In this document: piece after piece, positions 25,215 through 37,429 of the stretch
Numbering within the stretch: the stretch's first letter is position 1
Layout of the letters: each line of letters begins with the position of its first letter
Source of the DNA: Puccinia triticina
Taxonomy: Eukaryota > Basidiomycota > Pucciniomycetes > Pucciniales > Pucciniaceae
Assembly: GCF_026914185.1 (NCBI RefSeq)
Contig: NC_070562.1
Span: 7,440,001 to 7,504,000, forward strand
Length of the DNA: 64,000 nt
Reading direction: 5' to 3'
The notes under the pieces: model-generated
Told to the model about the DNA's origin: nothing
The model's database searches: none
Seen by the model: the letters and a program-made list of their open reading frames with translations, nothing else
Program-made: the position numbers and the translations under genes

Positions 25215-26849
25215 TGCATGTTAATGTTGTATTACTTGTAGCTTGATCATGTGATAAAAGTGATTACTTGCTCGGCAGCCACACGGGGTCAATTCCAACA
25301 AACTGCCGAGAAGATGGGACTGGTAGTATTGCCTCTGATTGCTGGTTATGGGATACGGTGGAACATTAAGTATGAGAGCCACAAGAGGGCAATCCTAGCC
25401 CAAGAGGTGAGATTTCAACAAAATGCCATTGTTTTATTTCGGATTTTAAGCTTTATTATCTATCTAGGTCATTGACAGAATCCTGAAAGAAGATCAGGAA
25501 CTTATGGAGAAGTCAAGACGTAAATCAAAGAAGGGAAACACCACCGGTGCCATTAATACCAGCATGTTCAATGACATATCGTTCACCCCGAATGACTGGC
25601 AGGACATTAAGGAACTTAATGCAGAGCTTGAGGTGAATGTTTCCAACATTGTGATTAATCTGAGCAAAATATCTGACTGTTGTGATTCTGCCCCAGGTTT
25701 TTGTGAAGCTGACAAAAGCAATGGAAGGCGACTATCCTTCTGGTGCTCATGTCATTCCGAAATACTTGGAGCTGAAAGAGGAACTCGAAGAGAAATTGAA
25801 TGGGTCTCATGAGAGTGACGCACTCTACCCCATGTTCTATGCAATGTCAAAACGTGTCGACAAGTATCTCGATGAAGCCATGGCCTGTGACTCGCTCGTT
25901 CTGGCAACACTTCTTCATCCGTGCTTCCGGCTCACCCTTTTCGCTCTTGTTTTTGGTCAAGAGAGTCATGAGGTCAATCAATGTAACAATCTAATCCAAA
26001 CAGAGTTCACAAAGTATAAGGCCAAGCTTGCCACGCAAGCTTCTTCCATCACGACTCCAAACCCTAAAGAAAACCAGTCAACCAGTTCTGATTCGAAAGG
26101 ATTATTAGCACGGCTTGCTTCGCTCAACAAAAAGAAACCATCAGCTCAAGAAGAAGAACTTCATTCGTTTTTGACTGCCGATCTCACATTCAAGCCCAAG
26201 GAAATGGCCGATCAAGAGTTGCCTCTGCGGTGGTGGAAGGTACACTTACTAAATTTTCCAAAGAAGTTGAAAAGATAATTAACTAGAGTTTTTTTGACAG
26301 AAAAACTCAAGCCTTTATCCTACAATTGCCATGATGGCACGAAGCTACCTAGCCACCTCAGCAAGCTCGTGCACTGTTGAGAGACTCTTCTCTGCTGCCG
26401 CAGACGTTTGTAGTAACAGCCGTGGGAGTTTGCTTCCTGCTACCATGTCACACAATGTGAGCTGCCTCATGTGGCTCCGCAATAATGTTCCTCTCTCCGA
26501 TGCATTTGAAGATGCTGGTAAACTTTTAACAGAGTTAATCCCTGATCCTAAAAAAAAATGATAGCTCGACTTGTCCTTGATTTTGTCTTTATCTTTATTT
26601 TCCATCCAACACATTGTGTCTTTACCGTTATCAACTCGTTATCTGCTGTCATATCAGATAACTTAACTTTTCTGAAAAAAAAGAAAAAAAGCTGCCTGGA
26701 TAACGTAGCTTGATGAAGATGAAAAAATTAAAAAAGGTCCCTAACGCAACTAGTAAAAGTTAGAGAAAACTTCAACAATAACGTCCTATTTTTAGTTACG
26801 TTAACGTTACTTTGCCTTATCTATAACGTAACCTCCCAGTGTTGGCAGA

Positions 26850-29560
26850 AGAATTTCCACGCTGGGATGAGATACAGTGGCAGAAACACCCAGAAACTAC
26901 CAAAGTAGTGATATTCAGAAAGTGATCAGACTGTAGCTGCTACATTTGGGGGTTTTGTGGGAAACCAAGGTACGTAATGAAACTTTGAGGGCTCGTAAAC
27001 ATTTTGGTAACCATATGGCAGAAGAATACCCACGCTAAGATGAGATATAGTGGCAGAAACACCCAGAAACTGCCAAAGTAGGGATATTTGGAAACTGATC
27101 AGACTGTAGTTGCTACATTTGGGGTTTTGTGGTGAAAAAAGGTACATAATGAAACTTTGGCCGCTTGTAAACATTTTGGTAACCATATGGCAGAAGAATT
27201 CCCACACTGGGAAGAGATATAGTGGCAGAAACACACAGAAACTGCCAAAGTAGGGATATTTGGAAACTAATCAGACTGTAGCTGCTACATTTGGGGGTTT
27301 TGTGGTGAACAAAGGAACATAATGAAATTTTGGGCGCTTGTAAACATTTTGGTAACCATATGGCAGAAGAAAACCCAAGCTGGTATGAGATATAGTGGCA
27401 GAAACACCCAGAAACTGCCAAAGTAGTGATATTTGGAAACTGATCAGACTGTAGCTGCTACATTTGGGGGTTTTGTGGTGAACAAAGGTGCATAATGAAA
27501 CTTTGGCCGCTTGTAAACATTTTGGTAATCATACGGCAGAAGAAAACCCACGCTGGGATGAGATATAGCGGCAGAAACACCCAGAAACTGCCAAAGTAGT
27601 GATATTTGGAAACTGATCAGACTGTAGTTGCTACATTTGGGGGTTTTGTGGTGAACAAAGGTACGTAATGAAATTTTGGCCGCTTGTAAACATTTTTTCA
27701 ACCATATGCCAGAAGAATTCCCACGCTGGGATGAGATATAGTGGCAGAAACACCCAGAAACTGCCAAAGTAGTGATATTTGGAAACTGATCAGACTGTAG
27801 CTGCTACATTTGGGGGTTTTGTGGTCAGCAAAGGTACATAATGAAACTTTGGGGGCTTGTAAACATTTTGGTAACGATATGGCAGAAGAAAACCCACACT
27901 GGGATGAGATATAGTGGCAGAAACACCCAGAAACTACCAAAGTCGTGATATTTCAAAACTGATCAGACTGTAGCTGCTACATTTGGGGCTTTTGTGGTGA
28001 ACAAAGGTACATAATGAAATTTTGGACGCTTGTAAACACTTTGGTGACCATATGGCAGAAGAATACTCACACTGGGATGAGATATAGTGGCAGAAACACC
28101 CAGAAACTGCCAAAGTGGTGATATTTGGAACCTGATCAGACTGTAGCTGCTACATTTGGGGCTTTTGTGGTGAACAAAGGTACGTAATGAAATTTTGGAC
28201 GCTTGTAAACACTTTGGTAATCATATGGCAGAAGAATACTCACACTGGGATGAGATATAGTGGCAGAAACACCCAGAAACTGCCAAAGTAGTGATATTTA
28301 GAACCTGATCAGACTGTAGCTGCTACATTTGGGGGTTTTGTGGTCAGCAAATGTACATAATGAAACTTTGGGGGCTTGTAGTCATTTTGGTAACCATATG
28401 GCAGAAGAAAACCCACGCTGGGATGAGATATAGTGGCAGAAACACCCAGAAACTGCCAAAGTAGTGATATTTGGAAACTGATCAGACTGTAGTTGCTACA
28501 TTTGGGGGTTTTGTGGTGAACAAAGGTGCATAATGAAACCTTGGCCGCTTGTAAACATTTTGGTAATAATACGGCAGAAGAAAACCCACGCTGGGATGAG
28601 ATATAGCGGCAGAAACACCCAGAAACTGCCAAAGTAGTGATATTTGGAAACTGATCAGACTGTAGTTGCTACATTTGGGGGTTTTGTGGTGAACAAAGGT
28701 ACATGATGAAACTTTGGCCGCTTGTAAACATTTTGGTAACCATATGGCATAAGAAAACCCACGCTGGGATGAGATATAGTGGCAGAAACACCCAGAAACT
28801 GCCAAAGTAGTGATATTTGGAAACTGATCAGACCGTAGTTGCTACATTTCGGGGTTTTGTGGTGATCATTAAAGGTACATAAGGAAATTTTGGCCAATTG
28901 AAAACATTTTGGTAACCATATGGTTGAAGAATACCCACGCTGGGATGAGATATAGTGGCAGAAACACCCAGAAACTGCCTAAGTAGTGATATTTGGAAAC
29001 TGATCAGACTGTAGCTGCTACATTTGGGGGTTTTGTGGTGAACAAAGGGACGTAATGAAACTTTGGGGGCTTTTTAATATTTTGGTAACCATATGGCAGA
29101 AGAATACTCACGCTGGGATGAGATATAGTGGCAGTAACACCCAGAAACTGCCAAAGTAGTGATATTTGGAAACTGATCAGACTGTAGTTGCTACATTTGG
29201 GGGTTTTGTGGTGAACAAAGGTACATAATGAAACTTTGGGGGCTTTTAAACATTTTTCAACCATATGGCAGAAGAATACCCAAGCTGGGATGAGATATAG
29301 TGGCAGAAACACCCAGAAACTGCCAAAGTAGTGATATTTGGAAACTGATCAGACTGTACCTGCTACATGTGGGGGTTTTGTGGTGAACAAAGGTACATAA
29401 TCAAACTTTGTGTGCTTGTAAAAATTTTGGTACCAATATTTTGGAAGAATTACCAGGCTGGGATGAGATATAGTCGCAGAAAACCAAGAAACGACCAAAG
29501 TAGTGCTATTTGGCAACTGATCAGATTATAGCTGCTGCATAAGGGATGTGACCCCAAACG
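26850..29560. repeat. 173-bp tandem array, about 16 copies
   Basis: Units share GATCAGACTGTAGCTGCTAC, GGGGGTTTTGTGGT and GGGATGAGATATAGTGGCAG. Starts of GATCAGACT at 26924, 27097, 27270 and 27442 show a step of 172-173 bp. The unit is not a multiple of three, and the antisense open frames through it are by-products. Related units recur at 53630-54650 inside a CACTA-like palindrome, so the array belongs to the same transposon family. Confidence 0.9.
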
Positions 29561-30195
29561 TAATATTTCTGGGTTTCTTATGCAGAAAAATTTCCCAACG
29601 AAATTTTCTGAGGAAATATTCCTCATCAATCTGTGGTTGAAAACAAAAGTAGATAAAAAAAAGAACTTGACAAAAACATGCTAAACCATGGTAAACTAAT
29701 TTCAAAAAGGCCTTCCACGCATGTAGTACTCAAAGTATGATATGCAATATCTTCAGGAAGTTCAACCAACCAAGTTAAGAATGAGTGCAGGATGGTATCA
29801 TGAGAGAGGTCAGGGGTCAAGGTTTTTCCTTTTTTGGAAAAAAGTCGATTTGGAGACTTCTGATAACATCAATTGTTGATGTCAAAAAAAGAAGGAAAAC
29901 TTGAGACCCCTCAGCTACCCTGGATTAATCATAAAGCTTGCATTTTCAGGAAGAATTGAATGGTGTATGTAGAAATTCATGAATTTTATCACGCAAAAAA
30001 AAAAAAGATTCCTGTGGCTTGAAGCTAACACAGGGGGAAGGAGAGAGATTATAGAAGAGTATTAAGGAGACATGGAACACAGACAAAGGTATCAACAGGA
30101 ATAATAATAAAAAAAAAAATTGATCAATATAAATTGATCAATATACGCTATATTGATCAATATACGACATCGCAAATTCATTCATCTTGGTAGTG
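29561..30195 (+). mobile_element. CACTA-like transposon end next to the tandem array
   Basis: This stretch is a diverged copy of the arm at 54650-55185 and ends with the same TATTGATCAATATACGACAT, then TTGGTAGTG at 30195. Read inward, the end is CACTACCAA, typical of CACTA elements. A-tracts and repeated TTGATCAATATA motifs form the subterminal region. No gene is seen. Confidence 0.6.
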
Positions 30196-30481
30196 TCAAG
30201 CCGTTACAATATTGCCGCTGATATGAAGACCATATTGCCGCGGTATCGAGATTTTTTTGGCTCTTTTAGCCTTTTTTTTGCTCTAATACTGCCGTTACCA
30301 CGTTATCTGTGTTACCATGATGGTAACGGTATGGTAACGCAGATAACGTTTTGATACGCGCAGTGCGCAAAAAAACTTGTTACTGCTAACAGTAACGGTC
30401 CAATTAGGTAACGGGGATTGATTCAATACGAAATTTGGCCCAACATTGTTTCGAATTGTATCGACCAAGTGTTGGCACTAT

Positions 30482-30870
30482 CAACGAAGGGTAGTTACGC
30501 TACGCGTAACGTGTAGATAACGGTAATGTAACGAAATTTTTGTCGTTATCTACGCGTTACGCGTAACGGCAGTGCAATTACGTTATCGCAACACGTTGAG
30601 CCGATTATTTTTATGCTTGTTGCGTTATCCGGGCGCGCGGAGCCCTTGAGAACGGGAAAAAAATGAGGCTAAAAAGCCTTAAATGGTCCGTTATCGCGTT
30701 ATCCGGGGGATAACGCGCTAACGGGCCTCAGAAATGAGGCCCGTTACGTTACGCGCGGGGCCTGAAATGACCCCGTTACTAGTAAAGTAACGGGGGGGCC
30801 CCGATAACGGGGGTAGTTACGTTACCAAAATTGCGCGGATAACGCAACGTAACGTAACTACCCTTCGTTG
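30482..30870. mobile_element. 389-bp MITE with 7-bp target duplication
   Basis: Inverted ends CAACGAAGGGTAGTTACG and its complement, flanked by GCACTAT on both sides (30475-30481, 30871-30877). The inside is full of GTTACGCGTAACG and CCCGTTA palindromes. A second copy of identical length is at 38258-38646. It interrupts the OB-A3 remnant, right after the codons for IKYIV. Probably hAT-like. Confidence 0.85.
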
Positions 30871-31484
30871 GCACTATGTACTTGATTTAGAAGCGTTTAT
30901 GGGCCCGCTCATGAATAGCGGTGAGTACATGGATGATTTTTGGTGAAAAATGGAGTAATAATATGACTTACTTGCGGGTCCCAGTTGCTGTGGGCGACAA
31001 TGACTTCCAAGTTAGCGGTCCCATCCCCGCTAGCGGAGACGGCTTCTTGACAAGAGGTGACCAAGCCAAGCGAGTTGACTGCTGCTCTATTTGAGAAGTT
31101 GAGTGCGTTGTCAGCAATAGGCATCACGGGCAAAGCCATCTCCTGAACGTATGTGAGCTTGGGTGTGGAACCATTGTTGAGCGGCAGAAACTTCCCAGTC
31201 AAGTAATGGATGAATGTGGGGTCAAGCAGATTATTGAGGGCTGTGTTGGTGGTCAATTTGATTTTGAAGTCCTTGCTCTTGTTGTTCAGTGCACCAGCAC
31301 ACTGAAGGTAACTCGGTGTAGTCACATTCCTGTACTGGTTGGCCCTGACAGCTTTGGGAATGGACTGGAATGAATAGTAAGCGGGGGGTAGGTCAATTGA
31401 GGGAACAGGAGGGCTCACCTCGCCAAGGGGTTCAAATAAACCTGTCATGCTGGCAGGGTGGTTGGGGGTACGGTTAATAGACAT
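30871..31484 (-). pseudogene. OB-A3: dead third copy of the Helitron accessory gene
   Basis: The start ATG at 31484 gives MSINRTPNHPASM as in OB-A1. Exons 1 and 2 are open, including YLTGKFLPLNNGSTPKLTYV and AHSNWDPQ followed by a GTAAG donor. Exon 3 is broken: the AG acceptor before GAGCGGGCCCATAAACGC has become AT, a TAA replaces a serine codon after HKRF, and a MITE sits a few codons later. No later exon is found. A TATATAAAG lies about 85 bp upstream. Confidence 0.85.
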
Positions 31485-31565
31485 TCTGGAACGGGTATAG
31501 GAATGGTTGGTATTTGGAGTATGAAAGGAGGTGGTGAGTACAGAGTGGAAGTGCACATGAGAGTG

Positions 31566-31574
31566 CTTTATATA
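31566..31574 (-). promoter_or_regulatory. TATA box of OB-A3
   Basis: The minus strand reads TATATAAAG about 85 bp upstream of the ATG, in the same place as the TATAAAAA of OB-A1. Confidence 0.45.
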
Positions 31575-32094
31575 GTGAGGAGGTGTGTGACGGATTCGAG
31601 TGGTTTGTATGCCAAACACCATGACGTGGCAATGAATGAATGGGCCCGCTCGCAACGTTGAATATAGGTTGGCCGGCGGCACAAACCAGGCCAGTTGGAT
31701 TTGATACAAAAGGTGATTGAGTTTGCCCAGAGGTGTTTGTCCATTGGTTGGTAGTGCCGCGCAGGACCTGTTGTGATAAGTGCGGATACAGTTAGTGGCC
31801 ACCACTGTGAGGGTTGTCTGGGCCAGATGTGGTGGCAATACCTGCGGTGATGGGTGTACCTTTTTCGGATGCATTGGGCCTGTTGTTAGTGTGGTGGGGA
31901 GGGTGGTGGTAAGTGGTACCAAGCGGACAGTGGAAACGCGCTTTGGGGGCGGCGGCGTGGGGTGTGTGCAGTTAGGGCGGGGCATTGGAGACAGACGGTG
32001 GATGTGTTGGAATATATGCTTCAAGTCCCATTTGAGTGGTCAAGCTATATGATCTAATATCCAAAAATCACCAGTAAGACCAACTGTGTGTTTA

Positions 32095-33572
32095 CACCAC
32101 CTCTTGATTCTCAACTTTGAGTTGCGTTGGCGCGCCTGCGGGGTCAATGGATTGTCAGGTTTGACCTGCCTGCCGCAAATTTTACTGCAGAGGCAGGTCA
32201 ACGCCAGGGACGGGTCAGACCCACGTTGGTTTGACCCATCCGACCCAGCTGTTATGCCAATGCTGTGGAACTACTCTTGGGATGAATAGAGCTGGAGAGG
32301 GAATGGTGCTTTAATGGGCTGCCTCTCTGGGAACAAGAAAAAGATATAAGAGTGTGGACTCTTATGGAAAGGTGTGGCTATAGAGGATTCTTGAGATATG
32401 TCTTGAGGGTTACTTTTCTACTAATCTAATATTTTGTACACAGATAACAAGCTTGTACAATCTAATTTATTGGCATAAGCAAGGCTAATGATAGGTGACC
32501 AGTGATCTGAATTACTTTGACAGGATCTGATGGGGAACAAATGAAGAGGAAAACAACCCAGTTTATATACACAAGAAAGAGGAGCCATGAGGAAACAAAG
32601 ATAACCTGAAGGGAAGCATAGAACATTCTACTTCTATAGGATGAAACAGCCATGTGGTCAGAGTAGTGGGTCAAGGAGTCACATTATGGTGTAATAGTGG
32701 GTGGGGATGATGCCATCTTCTGGGGGCTATGGTGCAATCTTCCTAGTTGGAGGAGGGGATATGTGAGACATAACAGGGGTAGAATATTCTATGATCTAAG
32801 ATAGGAGGAGTTATGAGTTTCAGGAAGTGTTTCAGGAAGTAATAATCTATGTGGGGTTTGGGGCTATGTCTAGTATAATTTGTATCATGTTGGGTTCGGA
32901 GGGTGAAGGGTTTCAAGGGTGCTTATACATATTTGAGCACATGGTTCCAAGGAAAAACTAGAAGAAGGGGGTAACATGTGATCTGGGTAGATGTTTGAGA
33001 CTAGGGAGAGGGTTTATCCAAGAGAGGGGGAATGTGGGAAGAGGGAATACTATTATCCAGGGTATGACCATTGAGTGGGGATGTTGAGGGCCTTGGGCTT
33101 TGCTGACAAGGGGGCCAGAGGTATGGGATTTAGTCTTGAGGTGTGACAGCCTTGTGATTGATGGTTGCTGGCTTTCTGGGTAGATCAGGATTGGCTTACC
33201 ACAACGCGACCAGCCCATTCTGTTGGCATGAAAGCGGGGTCAGAATAGTACCATGGCATAACCCAGCCAACCATGTTTGGCCCTGCTGAGCAGGCCAACG
33301 GTACGGCGGGGTTGGGTCAACTTGTTGGCCCTGTTGGCATGACTGTACGTCAAACAAGGGTCCAACACGGCAGACAGCCAACAAAGGCTTGCCAGCAGCA
33401 ACAAGCCAACGCCGTTGGCTGGTTGGGCCTACGTCAAGCATTGGTCATGATTGGCTCCCTGTCCGGGTTGGCAAGCAATCATCGGATTGGTTTTTTTTTT
33501 TCTTTTCTTTTGAGCAAGTGTCCTGTATATGCTTTTGCTTTAGGAGAAAGGTAATGAGAGTTCCATTTTTCA

Positions 33573-33603
<31 letters not shown>

Positions 33604-34101
33604 CATGTCAAAAAAGGCTGTCAGCAGGAATACTGAACAAAAGAACGTGGGCCTTAGTATAGCACACTGGGTGATGTGCTAAAAGGTCTTTAGTCTAGCA
33701 GTGGAAGGGGGACCCTGGTTGCCGGACCAGATAATGTCTGATAGCTCGGGGTTCAAGCCCGGGGTTGAGGCAATTTTTGCACCAGCCAAGCAAATGCAAA
33801 TACTACGCAGGCATTGCGTACTGCAATTCACATTGCGCAGGCCCGGCGCGATGCATTTTGTGTTGCGCTGGGCTTGTGTCAAGGATGTGCCGATGCACTT
33901 CCATCACGCAGGCCTTGCGTCAAGGATGTGCCGACGGCGGACTTGGACGCAAGGCCTGCATTGGAAGAAATGCCGACTGCGGCGCCGACGGCCTCCCGCG
34001 TAGAGACATCAAGCCGGCCACCAAAACAATTTGGTGGCGTCGGGGGGGTCGCGCCAACGCAGTTCTTTTCATTGTTGCTGTGTTGACTGCAAACGCTGGT
34101 G
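32095..34101. mobile_element. 2-kb insert in TRIM LTR1
   Basis: Separates TGTGTGTTTA from the rest of the LTR, with TA on both sides. Its ends are CACCA and TGGTG, so it may be a DNA transposon with a short inverted repeat. Inside are a run of 27 A at about 33572-33598 and a pol III-like unit after it. No gene is seen; the open frames have no known motif. Confidence 0.5.
33572..33780 (+). repeat. Poly(A) tail and tRNA-like SINE head
   Basis: A run of about 27 A suggests the 3' end of a retroposed sequence. About 90 bp later, TAGTCTAGCAG fits the pol III A box, and GGTTCAAGCCC (about 33750) fits the B box within a CGGGG/CCCGG stem. This looks like a tRNA-derived SINE head. No full tRNA fold could be drawn. 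Confidence 0.4.
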
Positions 34102-34171
34102 TAGCTCAGTGGTATAAGAGGAGCTCTCATGAATGCAGAAGGTTGTGGGTTCAAATCCCACAACACACAAT
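34102..34171 (+). other. tRNA-Met-like sequence in TRIM LTR1
   Basis: A box TAGCTCAGTGG at 34102-34112 and exact B box GGTTCAAATCC at 34148-34158. The T arm GTGGG/CCCAC is perfect. Its 3' end ACACACA pairs with TGTGTGT at 32085-32091, on the other side of the 2-kb insert, as a 7-bp acceptor stem. The anticodon loop reads CTCATGA, as in tRNA-Met, but the anticodon stem does not pair, so it is not a working tRNA gene. Confidence 0.6.
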
Positions 34172-34519
34172 TCTTTTCACCTGAGTAATTTTAACACATT
34201 ATCAGTACGGATGCTCTCAGTGAATTGAATTAAAGTTGGCTAAACCCTGTGAATAATTGATATTCATGCTTCCATATGCATATGCAATATTCAATTTCAT
34301 AATTGTTATGCATTAATCATTATCTATGATGCACATTAATCATTATCTATGATGCATAACAAACATACATGATTTGCATATGCAATATTCATAGTTTGTT
34401 CATGGTGCATGAAGCAAGGGGGTGTGTTGGAATATATGCTTCAAGTCCCATTTGAGTGGCCAAGCTATATGATCTAATATCCAAAAATCAGCAGTAAGAC
34501 CAACTGTGTGTTTAGCTCA

Positions 34520-34675
34520 CACTACGGGCAAATAGGTGTCGTTGCGGCCCGCAGCGTCACCTGACGTTGCATTAGGGGTCGCGGCCGCAGTGACTGCGCC
34601 TACATGCGCAGTCACGCGGGCTTGCAACAACAGGGTGACGCTGCATCCCGGAGCAACAGCTTCATGCCTGTAGTG
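34520..34675. mobile_element. CACTA-type MITE in TRIM LTR2, 156 bp
   Basis: Ends CACTACGGGCA and TGCCTGTAGTG, flanked by the 3-bp duplication TCA (34517-34519, 34676-34678). It interrupts the pol III A box of LTR2 (GCTCA|GTGG). GC-rich internal palindromes. No coding. Confidence 0.8.
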
Positions 34676-37429
34676 TCAGTGGAATAAGAGCAGCTCTCAT
34701 GAATGCAGAAGGTCGTGGGTTCAAATCCCACAACAAAAAATTCTTTTCACCTGAGTAATTTTAACAGGATGGAGAGGGAAAGTACGAATGCAGGGCCTAA
34801 TTGTGTATTGAAGGCTTATTTAAGGAAGGTGGAGTTGCGCTGGATTGATGCGCCAGGGGCTCTGGTTTTGTCCTACCCCCTCCCTGGGAGCCCACTAATA
34901 ACTTGATTAGGGCCTTCCTGGACTACTCTAACAACTGGCCCACTTTTGCTTGTTGCTGCGGCACAGCTGGAGGGTCATCCATAGGGCCTTTGGGCCTTTG
35001 GGGATTTCAATGTTTACTGTTATTTGTGTGGCTGTTTATGCCAATCCAAGTTTCTTAAATCCACACAAACGTGGAAACATAGATCTAAGTTTTGGTGTAT
35101 TTCTAATTTAAAAAGAACACAACAGAAGAGCACCAATTTCTACAATACAGGCAGCTGTTGAAAATATCTGCAAAGACCTAAAAGGCCCTATGGATGACCC
35201 TCCAACTGTGCCAAAGCAACAAACAAAAAAGGGCCGGTTGTGAAAGACTCTGTGAAAGAGCTGTCAAGGAGGGGCCTAATCAAGCAATGTAGGGGGCCTC
35301 AAGGGAGGGGGTGGAACAAAACCAGAAACCCTGGGGGGAAAAATTGACACCCTCCCCTCCTCCTTAAACACCCAAACTCGGCTCAATCATAGGGGGAAAG
35401 TCATGACTCTTGACTCTAGGCGCATCCGGCGCCACGACCACTGTATCCTTGTCAACGCCACGCCACCCAGTCCCACCCAATGTAAACCCTCCGCTGGACA
35501 GGGCCCTATCACCTTCATTACTGTGGCAGCCGTATTTCTGGACCTATCATCATTGTCTGTGGGGCAGGCCGAAGACGTCGTCGTAAGGATCTTTGACCTT
35601 CAGCTTAGCTGGACACATTGGGTGTACATACGCGTTGAAGCAGCTGCTCAAACAAGCCTTGTTGTTTGATGCAAATCAGCCTTTGATACACAATGGCCTT
35701 GTACAGTCAAGATACCGAGAACGCCAACTAGACCTTCAACAGCCAAAGTGAGCTGTTGCCCGTTGCCAATCCTTCCATCCTCATCCTGTTGCTGTCCACC
35801 GAGTTTGCCGCAGCTCTCTCGCGCTGATTGTAATTGATCACTCACACCAAAGACCACCGAAGATCCTCCCACAAGCATCAGTCAGTGTCACCTCTGCTCT
35901 GAGCGCTCCTAGGCGGCCAATTGGATGGCGGCCAAGCTCCTCAAATGGCAGCTGTAGGTTGACTTTGGCTCTTCCAACACAACACAACACATTGCACTCG
36001 TCCAGCTTCTCCACTTTCAAGGTTCCAAGACGCTCAGAGTTTGGCTCCCTTCCTTCCTTCGGGTCAACTACTGAATACAACTACTTCTTCCAACTTGGCG
36101 GGTTCTTTATGGAGGTGAGATTGACACAGTACGGGCTCTTGATCCCAAAGCACCTCGCAGCAAAACATCTCTAAGGCCACCGGCGGACGTGTGATCTCAT
36201 CTCAATCAACATCAATGTGTTTCTGTTCTCCCAGAGCTTCCTGCTCCCCTTCTTCGACCATCTCAGCCTCATCACCCCCACTGAGTACTGGTCCCGCTTA
36301 GCAGTCTTGTTGACCACGAGTAGCAATACTCTCCAAACAGGAGCCGAAGCAGGAACAAGCTCGGAACTCGACCACGCAGACGAGAATGCTCGAGAACGCA
36401 CGCGGAGCATGCCCAGGCGGGCATCAGCCCCAACGGGGTCTTCTACTTGATTTTCCAGTGCCAGAAATCGCCGGCCCCCAGGCCAACGCAGCCGAAGCCA
36501 GCCGCGGCGGGCTTCACGACCAACTGCTGCTCAAGACAGTGATCTCAATCTCCTTGCGCCCACGCCCGACGACACCAATGATCATTTTGGCGCCATCGAC
36601 CAGCTCCCAGCGAAGTGTGTTCCTCAACGAGTGCTGCTATTGGCCAGGGGCACCGCCTTCTCTCCCAACATCCCTCTTTCAAGCTCTCGCGCAGGCTGGC
36701 CAGCGAGCACGCCGGGGGGATCAATAGAATCTAGAATAAGCTTCTCAGTGCTCATGGAACGCGACCGGGCTATCTTGCCCACCCTCTTTGGTGTTCTGTG
36801 CCCACCCCTCTCTTTGACCATCTCTCCCACCCTCCTTGAATTTTTTGCCCACCTTCTGAGACGTTCCCAATCCCCGCCCTCTCCGTCCTCCAATCTGTCC
36901 CCTCCATCCTATCATTTCCGTAAATTGGCCGCCAGACTGGGCCCTTGGTGTTCATCTTAATTAGCCTGAGCAATGAAGGATCTTATATGATGTCATGTGC
37001 TAATTTGGATGGAATTTGTGGCTGTCAGACCCTGACTAGGCAATGATATCCCCAGCTGGTATCAAGTGTGAGTTGCAGGAGTACATTTGATCACCCGGTA
37101 GTAATGAAAGTCAGCAAAATCCATTTTCAGGGTTATATATATATTGATGATTGCCATATAATTAGTTGAGTGGTGAAAGTAGGGAAATCTTATTCTTTGT
37201 GATTTCTGGTTGACATCAAATTTTGTTTGTTGTACCTGTTGGCTGGTTGGGCTCCTGTTTCTTTCTCATTAATATAATTCTTATTGGAAATGTTGGGGAA
37301 AATTAGACTGAAATACAATGAAATGTAATGCCATGGAAAAGGCCATCAAATGTGTGAAATTATATATCTTGTCTGGGTCAGCCTTTATGCATACCAAAGA
37401 AAGACCATAGGCATACCATTTTTGGTGTG

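Larger units (their letters stand above)
10010..26561 (+). pseudogene. hAT transposase (hAT1), split by two Helitrons
   Basis: A cut-and-paste transposase in pieces. 10010-10414 is the N-terminal Ser/Pro/basic region. 10640-11170 has a BED-type zinc finger (CKWCHAVYRIHGSSC) and a helical region, with a frame break near 10735. 11270-11465 covers TFTLIHDVWTTKRNRF, the first catalytic block. 13315-13850 covers TTDSGSNNNTMA and HIKCFCHKIALIVNSGL. 25215-26270 covers VLPLIAGYGIRWN and the helical insertion. 26330-26560 is the C-terminal hAT dimerisation domain (SYLATSASSCTVERLFSAAAD). A Helitron fills 11466-13228, and the complete H2 fills 13888-25214 inside an intron that starts GTGAGC at 13849. 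The 3' terminal inverted repeat is probably CACTGGGAGGTTACG, read leftward from 26849; I could not find its left partner. Confidence 0.85.
32005..34766 (+). mobile_element. TRIM: miniature LTR retrotransposon with tRNA-like LTRs
   Basis: LTR1 is 32005-34196, including a 2-kb insert. LTR2 is 34425-34766, including a MITE. Both start TGTTGGAATATATGCTTC and end CCTGAGTAATTTTAACA. Without the inserts each LTR is roughly 185 bp. The internal part is only 228 bp (34197-34424). It begins CATTATCAGTACGG, a possible primer-binding site, and ends in the purine-rich GAAGCAAGGGGGTG. The whole is flanked by the 5-bp duplication GGATG (32000-32004, 34767-34771). With no coding capacity it needs another element's reverse transcriptase. 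Each LTR holds a tRNA-like sequence with pol III boxes. Confidence 0.85.

Noticed and set aside
26926..29312. Series of antisense open frames of about 100 codons with similar protein sequence
   Set aside because: They lie in the 173-bp tandem array; the unit length is not a multiple of three, and the frames are by-products of the repeat.
30909..32024. A 371-codon protein starting at 32024
   Set aside because: The part before 31484 is the promoter and leader of OB-A3 (it contains the TATA box) and crosses the TRIM boundary; only the part from MSINRTP is OB-A.
34102..34171. A functional tRNA-Met gene
   Set aside because: The anticodon stem does not pair, and the acceptor stem is split by a 2-kb insert; it is part of an LTR.
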